Shown here in pieces: positions 9,373 to 19,752 of a DNA stretch of 64,000 nt. A program made the translations under genes and the position numbers. The stretch's first letter is position 1, and the number at the start of each line of letters is the position of its first letter. This DNA is from Pseudomonas alliivorans (lineage in GTDB: Bacteria > Pseudomonadota > Gammaproteobacteria > Pseudomonadales > Pseudomonadaceae), in assembly GCF_017826695.1 (NCBI RefSeq), contig NZ_JAFFZW010000001.1, forward strand, positions 496,001-560,000, given 5' to 3'. The notes under the pieces were generated by a model. The model was given only the letters and a program-made list of their open reading frames with translations. It was not told the origin of the DNA and made no database searches.

Positions 9373-10308
9373 ATGATTCGTGACGCCCTTGACTGGCAGC
9401 CCGTTGCACCGCTTGAAACCCTCGACTTCGACTGGCTGCAACAGGCCGGGGTCGAGGTGGCGATCCTGCGTCTGGATCTCATCGATCCACTGATCAGCGG
9501 CAACAAATGGTTCAAGCTGATCGGGCACCTGACTCGGGCCGTTCGCGTCGGGGCAACCGGTGCGATCAGCCTGGGCGGCGCTCATTCCAATCATCTTCAT
9601 GCACTGGCCGCAGCGGGCAAGCGCTTTGGTTTCCCGACCGCAGGCCTGTTGCGCGGTCATCCGCAGGAAACGCCAACTGTGCTCGACTTGCAGGCGTTCG
9701 GTATGCAGTTGCACTGGCTCGGTTACGCCGGTTATCGCGAGCGGCATGCGGCTGATTTCTGGCTTCCCTGGCAGGCGCGTTATCCAGAGCTGTATCCGAT
9801 TCCTGAAGGCGGTGGCGGTTTGCCGGGGACCGAAGGCTGCGCGCGGCTGTTGTCGCTGGTTCGCAGCCAGCTCTCGCAATCGGGCTGGGACGATTACCAC
9901 GGCTGGTGGCTGGCCGCCGGGACCGGCACAACGCTGGCCGGACTGGTCATTGCCGAGCAGGGTATCCACCCGGTGTATGGCGCGATGGCGGTGCCGGATG
10001 ATCATGGCGTGGCACAGAACATTGCGGCACTGGTTACTGATGACCCGTCCCGCTGGCAGTTGCTTGATGCCAGCCGAGGCGCGTTTGCCAGAACGGATGC
10101 GCTCCTGCTGGAGTTCATGGATCACAGTGAAGCACACGGTGGTGTACCGCTTGAGCCACTTTATACGGGCAAAGCCTTGCTGGCGCTGCATGACGAAGTG
10201 CTGGCTGGCCGCTTCAAAACCGGCACCCGCCTGGTTTTTGTCCATACCGGTGGGTTGCAGGGCAGGCGTGCGATGGGATTAAAGCCCGTGCCAGAGCCTT
10301 TGGCATGA
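9373..10308 (+). CDS. D-cysteine desulfhydrase / ACC deaminase family protein
   Basis: A 311-residue fold-type II PLP enzyme. The Schiff-base lysine lies in SGNKWFKL near residue 49, followed by the GGAHSNHLHALAAAG loop characteristic of the ACC deaminase/D-cysteine desulfhydrase family, and a Gly/Thr phosphate loop AAGTGTTLAGL. True ACC deaminases have specific Ser and Tyr residues that cannot be checked without an alignment, so substrate choice (D-cysteine, 1-aminocyclopropane-1-carboxylate or another amino acid) is left open. A TTG start two codons earlier is possible. It sits 51 bases after fadH. Confidence 0.8.
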   Translation: MIRDALDWQPVAPLETLDFDWLQQAGVEVAILRLDLIDPLISGNKWFKLIGHLTRAVRVGATGAISLGGAHSNHLHALAAAGKRFGFPTAGLLRGHPQETPTVLDLQAFGMQLHWLGYAGYRERHAADFWLPWQARYPELYPIPEGGGGLPGTEGCARLLSLVRSQLSQSGWDDYHGWWLAAGTGTTLAGLVIAEQGIHPVYGAMAVPDDHGVAQNIAALVTDDPSRWQLLDASRGAFARTDALLLEFMDHSEAHGGVPLEPLYTGKALLALHDEVLAGRFKTGTRLVFVHTGGLQGRRAMGLKPVPEPLA

Positions 10309-10429
10309 AAACTGTACTTGTATGCGCCGAGGCGTCGGCCCTGACTATGCGGATGACTGTTCTGGACTGAGGTGTCCGGGTCACTGTCTCGATAATCGAT
10401 CCATTCAAGATCCATACGCCGAGGTCAGC

Positions 10430-11776
10430 ATGACAACTACCGCCGCAGAACACGTCGATCCTGCCACGCTGAGAAAAGTCATCGTGGCGGCCGCCATTGG
10501 CAACTTTGTCGAATGGTTCGACTTTGCCGTCTATGGCTTTCTGGCCACCACCATCGCCTTGCAGTTCTTCCCCAGCGGCGACACCAGCGCAGCGCTGTTG
10601 AAAACCTTCGCCGTATTTGCCGTGGCGTTCGCGTTCAGGCCGCTGGGCGGCATCTTTTTCGGCATGCTGGGCGATCGGATAGGCCGCAAGCGGACGCTGG
10701 CCATGACCATTCTGCTGATGGCGGCGGCAACGACCCTGATCGGTTTGCTGCCCACATACGCCGCTATCGGAGTGACCGCACCGATTCTTTTGACCATCAT
10801 TCGCTGCGCTCAAGGTTTTTCGGCCGGTGGAGAATACGCCGGAGCCTGCGCCTACCTGATGGAGCATGCTCCGCGTACGCAACGCGCCTGGTACGGCAGC
10901 TTCGTGCCGGTTTCGACCTTTTCCGCCTTCGCGGCGGCGGCCGTGGTGGCTTATGCGCTCGAGGCCTCGTTGTCCTCTGAAGCCATGGGCAGCTGGGGCT
11001 GGCGTCTGCCGTTCCTGATCGCTGCGCCGCTTGGGCTGGTGGGCTTGTACCTGCGCTGGAAACTGGATGAAACTCCGGCGTTTCAGGCGGTCACCAAGGA
11101 GCACGCGGTCGCCCACTCACCGCTCAAGGACACCCTGCGCAATCATGCAGGCGCGATTTGCTGCCTGGGCGCGTTCGTGTCGCTGACGGCGTTGTCGTTC
11201 TATATGTTCACCACCTATTTCGCGACCTATTTGCAGGTGGCGGGCGGTTTGAGTCGAGCATCCGCGTTGCTGGTGTCGCTGATTGCCCTGGCGTTCGCCG
11301 CAGCGATCTGCCCGCTGGCAGGCGCCTATTCTGATCGGGTAGGGCGTCGCGTCACGATGGCCACCGCCTGCATTCTGTTGATGCTGGTGGTGTTTCCATC
11401 GTTTTTGATGGCCAGCTCCGGCTCGTTCGCAGCTTCAGTGATCGGCGTCATGCTGTTGGCAGTCGGCGCGGTGCTGTGTGGCGTGGTCACGGCAGCGCTG
11501 CTGTCAGAGATATTTCCGACCCGCACGCGATACACCGCGTCGGCCATCACTTACAACATGGCCTACACACTGTTTGGCGGCACTGCTCCGTTGGTGGCCA
11601 CCTGGCTGATCAGCACGACCGGCAGCAACCTGTCACCGGCGTTCTACCTGATCGCCGTGGCGGTAATGGCGATGGTGGGTGGTCTGGCCTTGCCCGAGAC
11701 TTCCAGGGTTTCGTTGCATGATGTGGCGGTTGCGGATAATGAGGCAGCCATTGGTTCAGCTCAGACGCATGCATGA
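10430..11776 (+). CDS. MFS metabolite:H+ symporter
   Basis: A 448-residue, 12-helix major facilitator of the metabolite:H+ symporter group (ProP/KgtP/ShiA type). The N-terminus IGNFVEWFDFAVYGFLATTI is the helix-1 signature of this group. GDRIGRKR lies between helices 2 and 3 and a second copy, SDRVGRRV, between helices 8 and 9. The substrate is probably a small organic acid or osmolyte but cannot be told from sequence. ATG 10430 follows GAGGTCAGC, a good ribosome site. Its role next to the desulfhydrase-like gene is unclear. Confidence 0.85.
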   Translation: MTTTAAEHVDPATLRKVIVAAAIGNFVEWFDFAVYGFLATTIALQFFPSGDTSAALLKTFAVFAVAFAFRPLGGIFFGMLGDRIGRKRTLAMTILLMAAATTLIGLLPTYAAIGVTAPILLTIIRCAQGFSAGGEYAGACAYLMEHAPRTQRAWYGSFVPVSTFSAFAAAAVVAYALEASLSSEAMGSWGWRLPFLIAAPLGLVGLYLRWKLDETPAFQAVTKEHAVAHSPLKDTLRNHAGAICCLGAFVSLTALSFYMFTTYFATYLQVAGGLSRASALLVSLIALAFAAAICPLAGAYSDRVGRRVTMATACILLMLVVFPSFLMASSGSFAASVIGVMLLAVGAVLCGVVTAALLSEIFPTRTRYTASAITYNMAYTLFGGTAPLVATWLISTTGSNLSPAFYLIAVAVMAMVGGLALPETSRVSLHDVAVADNEAAIGSAQTHA

Positions 11777-11864
11777 CGCCTCGTTTGCCCATCGCTGCGC
11801 ATGGGCATGCCTCCCGTAACGCTCCGCTTCACGGTGTATGCGCAGGTACATCCCGCCGATCAAT

Positions 11865-11883
11865 CGGGACGCAGAGCGTCCCG
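11865..11883. repeat. GGGACGC REP-like hairpin, second copy
   Basis: CGGGACGC, AGA loop, GCGTCCCG: the same stem as at 2728-2744. It is in the 307-base gap between two MFS genes (11777-12083). Apart from this hairpin and a low-complexity stretch around 11950 I see no gene or clear promoter there. Confidence 0.5.
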
Positions 11884-12083
11884 AGCGACGTGCCAACGCA
11901 AGGCATTGGCACGATCGCTATCAAAAGCCTTATCCGCACCGCTGGCTGAACCGGTTTACAAAAACGCAACAAAACGTGGCACTCCTGCCCTGAAAAATGG
12001 CACATTGGCGCGCCCTGGTACGCGTGACACATCTTGTAATCATCCGTCCGGGGACACCCGAAAATCTTTTATGGATGAATCCC

Positions 12084-13292
12084 ATGGCGACCAGTGCTCA
12101 GCCAGGTGCGGCGACGGCCACGACAACCCCACAATCCAGCCCGCTGGTGATGCGCATCATTGGTGCCGTTGCCCTCGCGCACCTGATCAATGACCTGATC
12201 CAGGCGATCCTGCCGTCGATCTATCCGATGCTCAAGGCCAGCTATGACCTGAGCTTCACCCAGATCGGCCTGATCACTCTGACGTTTCAGATCACTGCGT
12301 CATTGTTGCAGCCGTGGGTCGGCTATTACACGGATCGTCATCCCAACCCGCTGGTGTTGCCGGTGGGTTCGATCTGCACCCTGATCGGCATCGTGATGAT
12401 GTCGATGGCCGGCACTTTCGCGCTGATTCTGCTCGCCGCCGCGCTGATCGGCATCGGTTCGTCCACCTTCCACCCGGAAGCCTCGCGTATCGCGAGACTG
12501 GCCTCGGGCGGACGTTACGGGCTGGCGCAATCGACGTTTCAGGTCGGTGGCAATACCGGGTCGGCATTTGGACCGTTGCTGGCGGCGGCGATCATCATCC
12601 CGTTCGGGCAGGGCAATGTGGCCTGGATCGGTCTGTTCGCACTGTTTTCCCTGGGTTTGCTTTACGCGATCAGCCGTTGGTATCGCGCGCACCTGAACCT
12701 GTTCAAGCTTAAGGCCGGGCAAGCTGCGACTCACGGTCTGTCGAGAGGGCGAGTGATTGCCTCGCTGGGTGTGCTGGCGTTTCTGGTGTTCTCCAAGTTC
12801 TTTTACATGACCAGCCTGACCAGCTATTTCACGTTCTACCTGATCGAGAAGTTTGACCTGTCCGTAGCCAGCTCGCAGTTGCACCTGTTCCTGTTTCTGG
12901 GCGCGGTGGCAGCGGGGACGTTCTTCGGCGGTCCGATTGGCGACAGGATCGGGCGCAAGGCGGTCATCTGGTTCTCGATCCTCGGTGCCGCGCCTTTTAC
13001 CCTGGCACTGCCTTATGCAGACCTGTTCTGGACCAGCGTGCTGAGCGTGATCATCGGCTTTGTGCTGGCGTCGGCGTTCTCGGCCATCGTGGTCTACGCA
13101 CAGGAACTGGTGCCTGGCAACGTCGGCATGATCGCCGGGCTTTTCTTCGGCCTGATGTTCGGCTTCGGCGGCATCGGCGCAGCCTTGCTCGGCAGTCTGG
13201 CCGACAGCCACGGCATTCTCTTCGTTTACAACCTGTGTTCGTACCTGCCGCTGCTTGGCATTCTCGCGATCTTTCTGCCCCGGACTAAATAA
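12084..13292 (+). CDS. Fsr-type MFS transporter
   Basis: A 402-residue major facilitator with 11-12 predicted helices. It matches the fosmidomycin-resistance (Fsr) group, with [20 protein letters not shown] in helix 1, YYTDRHPNP after helix 2, [16 protein letters not shown] in helix 4 and GDRIGRKAV after helix 7. Such proteins export toxic small molecules by proton antiport. Its stop overlaps the first base of the arsB start by one base (TAATG), so the two are translationally coupled and presumably share a purpose. ATG 12084 is chosen; ATG 12075 is also possible and neither has a strong ribosome site. Confidence 0.8.
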   Translation: MATSAQPGAATATTTPQSSPLVMRIIGAVALAHLINDLIQAILPSIYPMLKASYDLSFTQIGLITLTFQITASLLQPWVGYYTDRHPNPLVLPVGSICTLIGIVMMSMAGTFALILLAAALIGIGSSTFHPEASRIARLASGGRYGLAQSTFQVGGNTGSAFGPLLAAAIIIPFGQGNVAWIGLFALFSLGLLYAISRWYRAHLNLFKLKAGQAATHGLSRGRVIASLGVLAFLVFSKFFYMTSLTSYFTFYLIEKFDLSVASSQLHLFLFLGAVAAGTFFGGPIGDRIGRKAVIWFSILGAAPFTLALPYADLFWTSVLSVIIGFVLASAFSAIVVYAQELVPGNVGMIAGLFFGLMFGFGGIGAALLGSLADSHGILFVYNLCSYLPLLGILAIFLPRTK

Positions 13293-14572
13293 TGCTGATA
13301 GCAACGCTGATTTTCCTGTTCACCATCACGCTCGTCATCTGGCAGCCCAAAGGGCTCAGTGTTGGCTGGAGCGCAGTGCTCGGGGCAGGTCTGGCGTTGC
13401 TGACCGGCGTGGTTCACCTCAGTGATATTGCGGTGGTGTGGGGCATCATCTGGAATGCCACGGCCACTTTCATTTCGCTGATCATCATCACTTTGCTGCT
13501 GGATGAGGCGGGTTTCTTTTCCTGGGCTGCGCTGCACGTGGCGCGGTGGGGCAATGGCAAGGGGCGGCGTCTGTTCGCGTTCTTCGTGCTGTTCGGCGCG
13601 CTGGTGTCGGCGCTGTTTGCCAACGACGGTGCGGTGCTGATTCTGACGCCGATCGTGATCGCAATGATGCTGGCGCTGCGCTTTTCCCCGGCCTCGACCC
13701 TGGCGTTCGTCATGGCCGCCGGGTTCATTTCCGACACTGCGAGCCTGCCCCTGGTGGTATCGAACCTGGTAAATATCGTGTCGGCGGACTATTTCAAGAT
13801 CGGCTTCAATCGATATGCGGCGGTCATGGTGCCGGTCAATCTGGTCAGCGTTGCGGCCACGCTGGCGGTATTGATGCTGTATTTTCGTCGTGACATCCCG
13901 CGTGACTTCGATCCTGACCAGCTTGATAAACCGGAAACCACGATCAAGGACCGGGCGACCTTCATGGCCGGCTGGTGGGTGTTGCTGATTCTTCTGGTGG
14001 GCTGTTTTGCACTCGAGCCGCTGGGGATCCCGATCAGCGCAATTTCGGCGACCTGCGCGGTACTGTTGCTGGGCATTGCCGCCAAGGGCCACACCATTTC
14101 CACGCGCAAGGTCATCAAGGAAGCGCCTTGGCACATCGTGGTGTTTTCGCTGGGCATGTACCTCGTGGTTTATGGCCTGCGTAACGCCGGACTGACCGGC
14201 TACCTGGCCAGCCTGCTGGACTGGTTTGCCGGTTACGGTATCTGGGGCGCTGCGATGGGGACGGGGGTGATGACTGCGTTCCTGTCGTCGATCATGAACA
14301 ACATGCCAACGGTCCTGATCGGTCTGTTGTCCATTGAAGGCAGTCATGCGACCGGTGCCATTCAGGAAGCGATGATTTACGCCAACGTGATCGGCAGCGA
14401 CCTGGGACCGAAAATCACCCCGATCGGCAGTCTGGCAACCCTGCTGTGGCTGCATGTGCTGCAACGCAAGGGCATCACTATCGGCTGGGGTTATTACTTC
14501 AAGGTCGGCATCGTGCTGACCCTGCCGGTGTTGCTGATCACACTGGCGGCGCTGGCACTGCGATTGGGTTGA
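13292..14572 (+). CDS. arsB: ArsB-type arsenite efflux transporter
   Basis: A 426-residue membrane protein of the ArsB/NhaD ion-transporter superfamily, close in length to ArsB (about 429). Recognisable segments are [14 protein letters not shown] (about residues 110-123), the [20 protein letters not shown] stretch typical of ArsB, and [11 protein letters not shown] in the second half. It should expel arsenite or antimonite across the inner membrane. No arsR, arsC or arsH gene lies nearby, which is unusual; control must come from elsewhere or the substrate may be different. The 3' end overlaps the convergent DUF1853 gene by 35 bases. Confidence 0.85.
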   Translation: MLIATLIFLFTITLVIWQPKGLSVGWSAVLGAGLALLTGVVHLSDIAVVWGIIWNATATFISLIIITLLLDEAGFFSWAALHVARWGNGKGRRLFAFFVLFGALVSALFANDGAVLILTPIVIAMMLALRFSPASTLAFVMAAGFISDTASLPLVVSNLVNIVSADYFKIGFNRYAAVMVPVNLVSVAATLAVLMLYFRRDIPRDFDPDQLDKPETTIKDRATFMAGWWVLLILLVGCFALEPLGIPISAISATCAVLLLGIAAKGHTISTRKVIKEAPWHIVVFSLGMYLVVYGLRNAGLTGYLASLLDWFAGYGIWGAAMGTGVMTAFLSSIMNNMPTVLIGLLSIEGSHATGAIQEAMIYANVIGSDLGPKITPIGSLATLLWLHVLQRKGITIGWGYYFKVGIVLTLPVLLITLAALALRLG

Positions 14573-15521
14573 GCGGGTGGCTGGTGTCGGCCAGGTTTGG
14601 CCACAGGTCTGACACCAGAAACAATCGCTCGGCTTCCTCCCATTCACCTTCGGCGTTTTCGGTCAGACGCACCAGCAGTTGCGCCGGGGCCAGCGGATCG
14701 AGTTGTATCAGCCAGTCCTGCAACTGTTGATTGCTCCACGCTTGCCGGTAATGCGCCGGTGCCAGCCAGGCGTGGCGGGGCAGCGGTTGCCAGCGATCTG
14801 ATGCGTTCAACGTCATGAACCGCTCCCAGTCGCGCTGATGCAGCCAGCGACCCTTCAAATGTTGCCGATGCGCTCCCGCAGGCGGATCGGCAGATCCCGG
14901 CCATGGATAAAGCAGATACCCGCCCAGCCACAGTTCGGCGTTGAAGGCCTCGACGCCAAGCGCTGCCAGCGTCGAGCGGCTTTCCGGGCGTGAGGAAATC
15001 GGCAGTTGATGCTGGCTCAGGTGCGCAAGCTTGCGGTCCAGCCGATCGTGACAGCCAGGACCGAGCCATTGCGCGGGGTCGCTGCCGCCGCCGTCCTGCG
15101 GCCCGAGATACAGCTTGATCGCCAGCTCCACGTGATGCACGCCGTCGCGGTCGCGCAGCAGCATGTCCAGCTCCCCCAGCGTCTGACCGTCCAGCCGGAT
15201 CGGCAGGTTGGCGGCTATGATCTCTACGCCCGGTGCGTGCTGCACTGCAAATTGCCAGAGTCTTTCGTAATAACGGCCCAGACGGCGAGTGGAAGCCTGC
15301 GCAATCCAGTGCTCCAGCTCCTGGCTGTCCTGATCCAGTTTGCGCAGGAAGTCGGCCAGTCGTTGTGGCGCCTCGACCCACTCGCTTCCGGCCAGCGGAT
15401 GGCGTTGCGGCCAGGGCGTGGCGTCCAGCATGGGCGGCGCCAGAATGACCCACGCAAGGTCGCGCACCTCAGGGTGTCGCAACTGACGTGGAAGGTCGAT
15501 CAGGTCGGGAAATAAAGTCAT
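14538..15521 (-). CDS. DUF1853 family protein
   Basis: A 327-residue cytoplasmic protein of the DUF1853 family (recognised from memory). The segment [21 protein letters not shown] (about 135-155) has the D-x(n)-E-x-K spacing of PD-(D/E)XK nuclease folds, so a nuclease-like core is likely, but activity is unproven. The Trp-rich remainder contains no other recognised motif. It is convergent with arsB and its last 35 bases overlap that gene, which is common at Pseudomonas convergent junctions. Confidence 0.75.
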   Translation of the reverse strand: MTLFPDLIDLPRQLRHPEVRDLAWVILAPPMLDATPWPQRHPLAGSEWVEAPQRLADFLRKLDQDSQELEHWIAQASTRRLGRYYERLWQFAVQHAPGVEIIAANLPIRLDGQTLGELDMLLRDRDGVHHVELAIKLYLGPQDGGGSDPAQWLGPGCHDRLDRKLAHLSQHQLPISSRPESRSTLAALGVEAFNAELWLGGYLLYPWPGSADPPAGAHRQHLKGRWLHQRDWERFMTLNASDRWQPLPRHAWLAPAHYRQAWSNQQLQDWLIQLDPLAPAQLLVRLTENAEGEWEEAERLFLVSDLWPNLADTSHPLNPIAVPAPPV

Positions 15522-15811
15522 GTATCGAGAATAGCCTGAGTCGGGTCTGACAGGTCGAGTGTTTTCTCAGGCATCAGGCCAATACTTTTCAAAACGCAAG
15601 CGATCAATTCGCTATCACGCTGTCACTTCTGACAGGACGATCATTGCGTCGTCACAATGACAGGCATATCTTGGTGCTGGCATTTTAATACGAGTTTGTA
15701 ATCAGGCGTTGAATTGCAACCGATTTGAAAGCCCATTTTGTTGTTAACAGTCGGGTGCGGTGAAGGTGGCAATCTTTGTCATGGCAGGGTTTGGAAGGCC
15801 TGGAGTTTTCA

Positions 15812-16897
15812 ATGAACCGTGAAATGCAGGCCCGTATAAAAAATCTTCTCTCTCCCGCCGTTGCATTGGCGCAATGTCTGGCGATCCTGTGTTGGGTCAT
15901 TGTTCTGTTGGTGACGCCAGGCGTTCATTATGGCGCTCTGGAGGTCGTGCTTACCCTTGGGCTTCTTTCGATCTGCGCCGTGCAATGCCGCGCCAGACAT
16001 TTCAAGGTCTGGCGGCTGGCAAGCGTTCTCTTCGTGGTCGTGGTCGCCTGCTGTTTTGCCAGAGCCAGTCAGTTGAACAGTGCCATGGGCATCAATTGGG
16101 CATTGCCGATTGCGGTGATGATTATTCTCGGATCGACATTATTGATGGTCTATACCCGGGATTATGTGCTGGTGACAATGCTGTCCTGGATTATTCTCTC
16201 TCCGGCGCAAGGTATTGAGCCCGGTACGGTCGCTTATATATTCATCGCGCTGTTGTTTATTGCATCGACGAGCCTCGGCATTCTGCTCAATCACACTTAT
16301 ACCCGCACGATTCGAAACGTACTGTCACTGGAAAGCCGTTTTCGCGAACTGTCATTGATCGATCATTTGACGGATATATTGAATCGTCGCGCCCTGATGG
16401 AGGCTTTGGAAGAGCATCTGGCAGCCCGGAGTGCCGGTTACTTTCTGATGCTGGATATCGATGACTTCAAGCGGATCAACGACGAGTCCGGCCATGATGC
16501 CGGTGATGAAGTGCTGCGATGCATGGCTTCATGCCTGAAAAGAACCGCGGGCAGTCTCGCGTATGGCCGTCTGGGTGGGGAGGAGTTCGGCGTGATCCTG
16601 CCAGTCTGCAACGAACACGAGGCGCGCAACTATGTGAACCGGCTTCTGGATTCCATCAGGCAGGCAGCGAACGGTTATCCCTTCACCTGCAGCGCAGGGC
16701 TGGCAGAAATCGACGCCCAGTCAACTGCTTTTCAAGTGCTCAAGACGGCGGACATCAACCTGTATCAGGCCAAGGGGGCAGGCAAGGACATGGCCTTTTG
16801 GAAAAACCTGCCTCTGGTTGACTCAACGGCGGGTTGCCCTGGCGCTGAGCGTGATCAGATGCAAGAGTGGGTGCCATCTCCCGGCGTAGAGCCCTGA
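15812..16897 (+). CDS. membrane diguanylate cyclase (GGDEF)
   Basis: A 361-residue enzyme with about six N-terminal transmembrane helices (roughly 13-160) and a C-terminal GGDEF domain (about 178-340). The active-site loop is GGEEF at 255-259, with LDIDDFKRINDESGHDAGD upstream as expected, so c-di-GMP synthesis is likely. The inhibitory I-site RxxD is missing: the corresponding positions read A246-L249. It may therefore escape product inhibition. ATG 15812 has GGAG six bases before it. The first 500 bases are noticeably AT-richer than the surroundings, as is the 290-base gap before it. No partner gene is adjacent. Confidence 0.9.
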   Translation: MNREMQARIKNLLSPAVALAQCLAILCWVIVLLVTPGVHYGALEVVLTLGLLSICAVQCRARHFKVWRLASVLFVVVVACCFARASQLNSAMGINWALPIAVMIILGSTLLMVYTRDYVLVTMLSWIILSPAQGIEPGTVAYIFIALLFIASTSLGILLNHTYTRTIRNVLSLESRFRELSLIDHLTDILNRRALMEALEEHLAARSAGYFLMLDIDDFKRINDESGHDAGDEVLRCMASCLKRTAGSLAYGRLGGEEFGVILPVCNEHEARNYVNRLLDSIRQAANGYPFTCSAGLAEIDAQSTAFQVLKTADINLYQAKGAGKDMAFWKNLPLVDSTAGCPGAERDQMQEWVPSPGVEP

Positions 16898-16993
16898 AAC
16901 GGCGCCTGATGCTGCACGTCCGTTTGCCGCTGCGTGGTGCTTTCGCCCATAATCCCCTTTTCCAAGCCGTCTCGAACCCGCAGCAGGAGTCTC

Positions 16994-17884
16994 ATGGAGC
17001 AATTTCGCAATATCGGCATCATCGGCCGCCTGGGCAGTGTCCAGGTGCTCGATACCGTGCGCCGACTCAAGAAATTCCTGTTGGACCGGCACCTTCACGT
17101 CATCCTTGAAGAGACCATTGCCGAAGTGCTGCCCGGTCATGGCCTGCAGACATCGTCGCGCAAGATGCTCGGTGAAGTGTGCGACATGGTGATCGTGGTC
17201 GGCGGCGACGGCAGTCTGCTGGGCGCCGCCCGAGCGTTGGCCAGGCACAACGTCCCTGTATTGGGCATCAACCGAGGCAGCCTGGGGTTCCTGACCGACA
17301 TCCGTCCCGACGAGCTTGAGGTCAAGTGCGCCGAAGTGCTGGACGGGCATTATCTGGTCGAAAACCGCTTTCTGCTGCAGGCCGAGGTGCGTCGTCATGG
17401 CGAAGCGATCGGGCAGGGCGACGCGCTCAATGACGTGGTGCTGCATCCCGGCAAATCCACACGGATGATCGAGTTCGAGATCTACATCGACGGCCAGTTC
17501 GTGTGCAGCCAGAAGGCCGACGGCCTGATCGTTGCCACCCCGACCGGCTCGACCGCCTACGCCTTGTCGGCGGGCGGGCCGATCATGCACCCCAAGCTCG
17601 ACGCCATCGTCATCGTGCCGATGTATCCGCACACCTTGTCCGGTCGCCCCATTGTGGTCGATGGCAACAGTGAGTTGAAAATCGTGGTGGCCAAGGACAT
17701 GACCATTTACCCGCAAGTGTCCTGCGACGGGCAGAACCATTTCACTTGTGCGCCCGGCGACACCATCACGGTCAGCAAGAAACCGCAGAAGCTGCGCCTG
17801 ATTCATCCTCTGGACCATAACTATTACGAAGTCTGCCGCACCAAGCTCGGCTGGGGCAGCCGGCTTGGTGCTGGAGGCGACTGA
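16994..17884 (+). CDS. nadK: NAD kinase
   Basis: NAD kinase makes NADP from NAD with ATP. The 296-residue protein has the diagnostic VVGGDGSLLGAAR (the catalytic Asp in GGDG, near residue 72), the NRGSLGFLTD loop and the NAD-binding ADGLIVATPTGSTAY segment. AGGAG lies four bases before the ATG. The stop TGA overlaps the ATG of the phosphoesterase gene (TGATG), starting a run of tightly packed genes that continues to pepN. Confidence 0.97.
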   Translation: MEQFRNIGIIGRLGSVQVLDTVRRLKKFLLDRHLHVILEETIAEVLPGHGLQTSSRKMLGEVCDMVIVVGGDGSLLGAARALARHNVPVLGINRGSLGFLTDIRPDELEVKCAEVLDGHYLVENRFLLQAEVRRHGEAIGQGDALNDVVLHPGKSTRMIEFEIYIDGQFVCSQKADGLIVATPTGSTAYALSAGGPIMHPKLDAIVIVPMYPHTLSGRPIVVDGNSELKIVVAKDMTIYPQVSCDGQNHFTCAPGDTITVSKKPQKLRLIHPLDHNYYEVCRTKLGWGSRLGAGGD

Positions 17885-18855
17885 TGATCGATCCGGCGCG
17901 TGGCTACGATCTGATCGGTGACGTGCATGGGTGTGCTCATACCCTGGAGCATCTGCTGGAGCTTCTCGGTTACCGCCTGCAGGCTGGCGTGTGGCGCCAC
18001 CCCGAGCGCATCGCGATCTTTCTCGGTGACATCATCGACCGCGGCCCTCGCATCCGCGAATCGCTGCATATTGTTCACGACATGGTCCAGGCCGGTCAGG
18101 CGTATTGCATCATGGGTAATCATGAGTTCAATGCACTGGGCTGGATGACGCCAGCGCTGCCGGAAAGCGGCCACCGTTTCGTGCGTGAGCACACGCCGCG
18201 CCACGCCAAGCTGATCGGTGAGACGCTGGCGCAGTTCGAGCAGCATCCCGATGAGTGGAAAGCCTTCGTCGAGTGGTTCTACGAATTGCCGCTGTACCTT
18301 GATGCAGGGCGTTTCCGGGTGGTGCATGCCTGCTGGGATGCGACCCTGATCGACCCGCTGCGCGGCCTGCACGGCACCGGTTGCATCGATAAACACTTCG
18401 TCCAGGCGTCGGCCGTGCCCGGCAGTTTTGCCAGCAACGTGTTCAATCGCCTGCTGCGCGGCACTGACATGCGCCTGCCGCATGGCCTTACCCTGACCGG
18501 TGGAGACGGCCTGACCCGTGCCTTTTTCCGCACCAAATTCTGGGAAGACGATCCGCAAACCTATGGCGATATTGTCTTCCAGCCCGACGCGTTGCCGGAG
18601 GGCGTGGCCAAAACCCCGCTGTCCACTTCCGAAAAGAACGCACTGCTACGTTATGGCATTGACGAGCCGATGCTGTTCGTCGGCCATTACTGGCGCAGCG
18701 GCATTCCTGCCCCCATACGCCCGAATCTGGCCTGTCTGGATTACAGCGCCGTGCTCTACGGCAAACTGGTCGCCTACCGGCTGGATCAGGAAACACAAAT
18801 CGATCCGGACAAGTTCGTCTGGGTCGATGTACAGCGTCCCGAGGTTTCACGATGA
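17884..18855 (+). CDS. metallophosphoesterase
   Basis: A 323-residue calcineurin-type phosphoesterase. The metal-binding motifs are intact and in order: GDVHG (12-16), GDIIDRGP (48-55) and GNHE (78-81), with VGHYWR near the C-terminus. It belongs with the bacterial serine/threonine phosphatase or Ap4A-hydrolase-like group; the substrate is not known. It overlaps nadK by one base and the rhomboid gene by four (ATGA), so it is co-translated with both. Confidence 0.85.
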   Translation: MIDPARGYDLIGDVHGCAHTLEHLLELLGYRLQAGVWRHPERIAIFLGDIIDRGPRIRESLHIVHDMVQAGQAYCIMGNHEFNALGWMTPALPESGHRFVREHTPRHAKLIGETLAQFEQHPDEWKAFVEWFYELPLYLDAGRFRVVHACWDATLIDPLRGLHGTGCIDKHFVQASAVPGSFASNVFNRLLRGTDMRLPHGLTLTGGDGLTRAFFRTKFWEDDPQTYGDIVFQPDALPEGVAKTPLSTSEKNALLRYGIDEPMLFVGHYWRSGIPAPIRPNLACLDYSAVLYGKLVAYRLDQETQIDPDKFVWVDVQRPEVSR

Positions 18856-19724
18856 GTCCTGTTGCAGCCCTGCGCTTGCCGTTGAACGCTGACCTGAGCG
18901 GTTTCGTCAGCCTGTTGCACCGTCTGCAGATTCCGCACCGGGTCAGTGAAGAAGTGGGGGAGCAAGTGCTCTGGGTGCCGGACTCCACAGACCTGGCGCA
19001 GGAAGTGCGCGAACTGTACGAGCGCTTCCCCCAGGGCGACGAAGCCTTTCAATTGCCCGGCAGCACTGCGCAACCGCTCACCGGCGGTCCGGGCCTGATG
19101 CATCAGTTACGGCGTTGCCCGGTGACGGCCCTGGTGCTGCTGGTCACGTTGCTCGTCGCCGGCCTGACGTTGCTGGGCGACAATCTGGAAGCCATTCGCT
19201 GGCTGACGTTTCTGGACTTCCGGGTCCAGGGCGATTACGCCACCTTCCTGCCGCTGGACGAGACCCTGGCCAGTGGTCAGTGGTGGCGGATCGTATCGCC
19301 GATGCTGATTCACTTTGGCATCCTGCACCTGGCCATGAACGGCATGTGGTACTGGGAGCTGGGGCGGCGGATCGAGATTCGTCAGGGCAGTTGGCACTTG
19401 CTGGGTCTGACGCTGTTGTTCTCGGCTGTCTCCAACTATGTTCAGTACCTGTCATCAGGTCCGAGTCTGTTCGGTGGGTTATCCGGTGTGCTTTACGGTC
19501 TGCTCGGCCATTGCTGGATTTTCCAGATGCTGGCGCCCAATCCTGTCTATCGCCTGCCGCGCGGCGTGCTGGTGATGATGCTGGTCTGGCTGGCGCTATG
19601 CATGTCCGGTCTGGTGAGCATGCTCGGTTTTGGCGAGATCGCCAACGGTGCCCACGTCGGCGGCCTGATCATCGGTTGTGTCACCGGCCTGCTGGGTGGT
19701 GCGCTTGCGCGCCGCAAGGCCTAG
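18852..19724 (+). CDS. GlpG-like rhomboid intramembrane protease
   Basis: A 290-residue rhomboid serine protease. An N-terminal cytoplasmic domain (about 1-90) precedes six helices. The catalytic Ser is in FGGLSGVLYG (about 208) and the His in NGAHVGGLIIG (about 267); HLAMNGMWYWELG matches the HxxxN oxyanion segment of rhomboids. The domain layout is that of GlpG. It overlaps the phosphoesterase stop by four bases. A second, shorter rhomboid sits in the yjf operon at 25182. Confidence 0.9.
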   Translation: MSPVAALRLPLNADLSGFVSLLHRLQIPHRVSEEVGEQVLWVPDSTDLAQEVRELYERFPQGDEAFQLPGSTAQPLTGGPGLMHQLRRCPVTALVLLVTLLVAGLTLLGDNLEAIRWLTFLDFRVQGDYATFLPLDETLASGQWWRIVSPMLIHFGILHLAMNGMWYWELGRRIEIRQGSWHLLGLTLLFSAVSNYVQYLSSGPSLFGGLSGVLYGLLGHCWIFQMLAPNPVYRLPRGVLVMMLVWLALCMSGLVSMLGFGEIANGAHVGGLIIGCVTGLLGGALARRKA

Positions 19725-19752
19725 AATTGCCCGCTATTTTCTGGAGTGCGCC

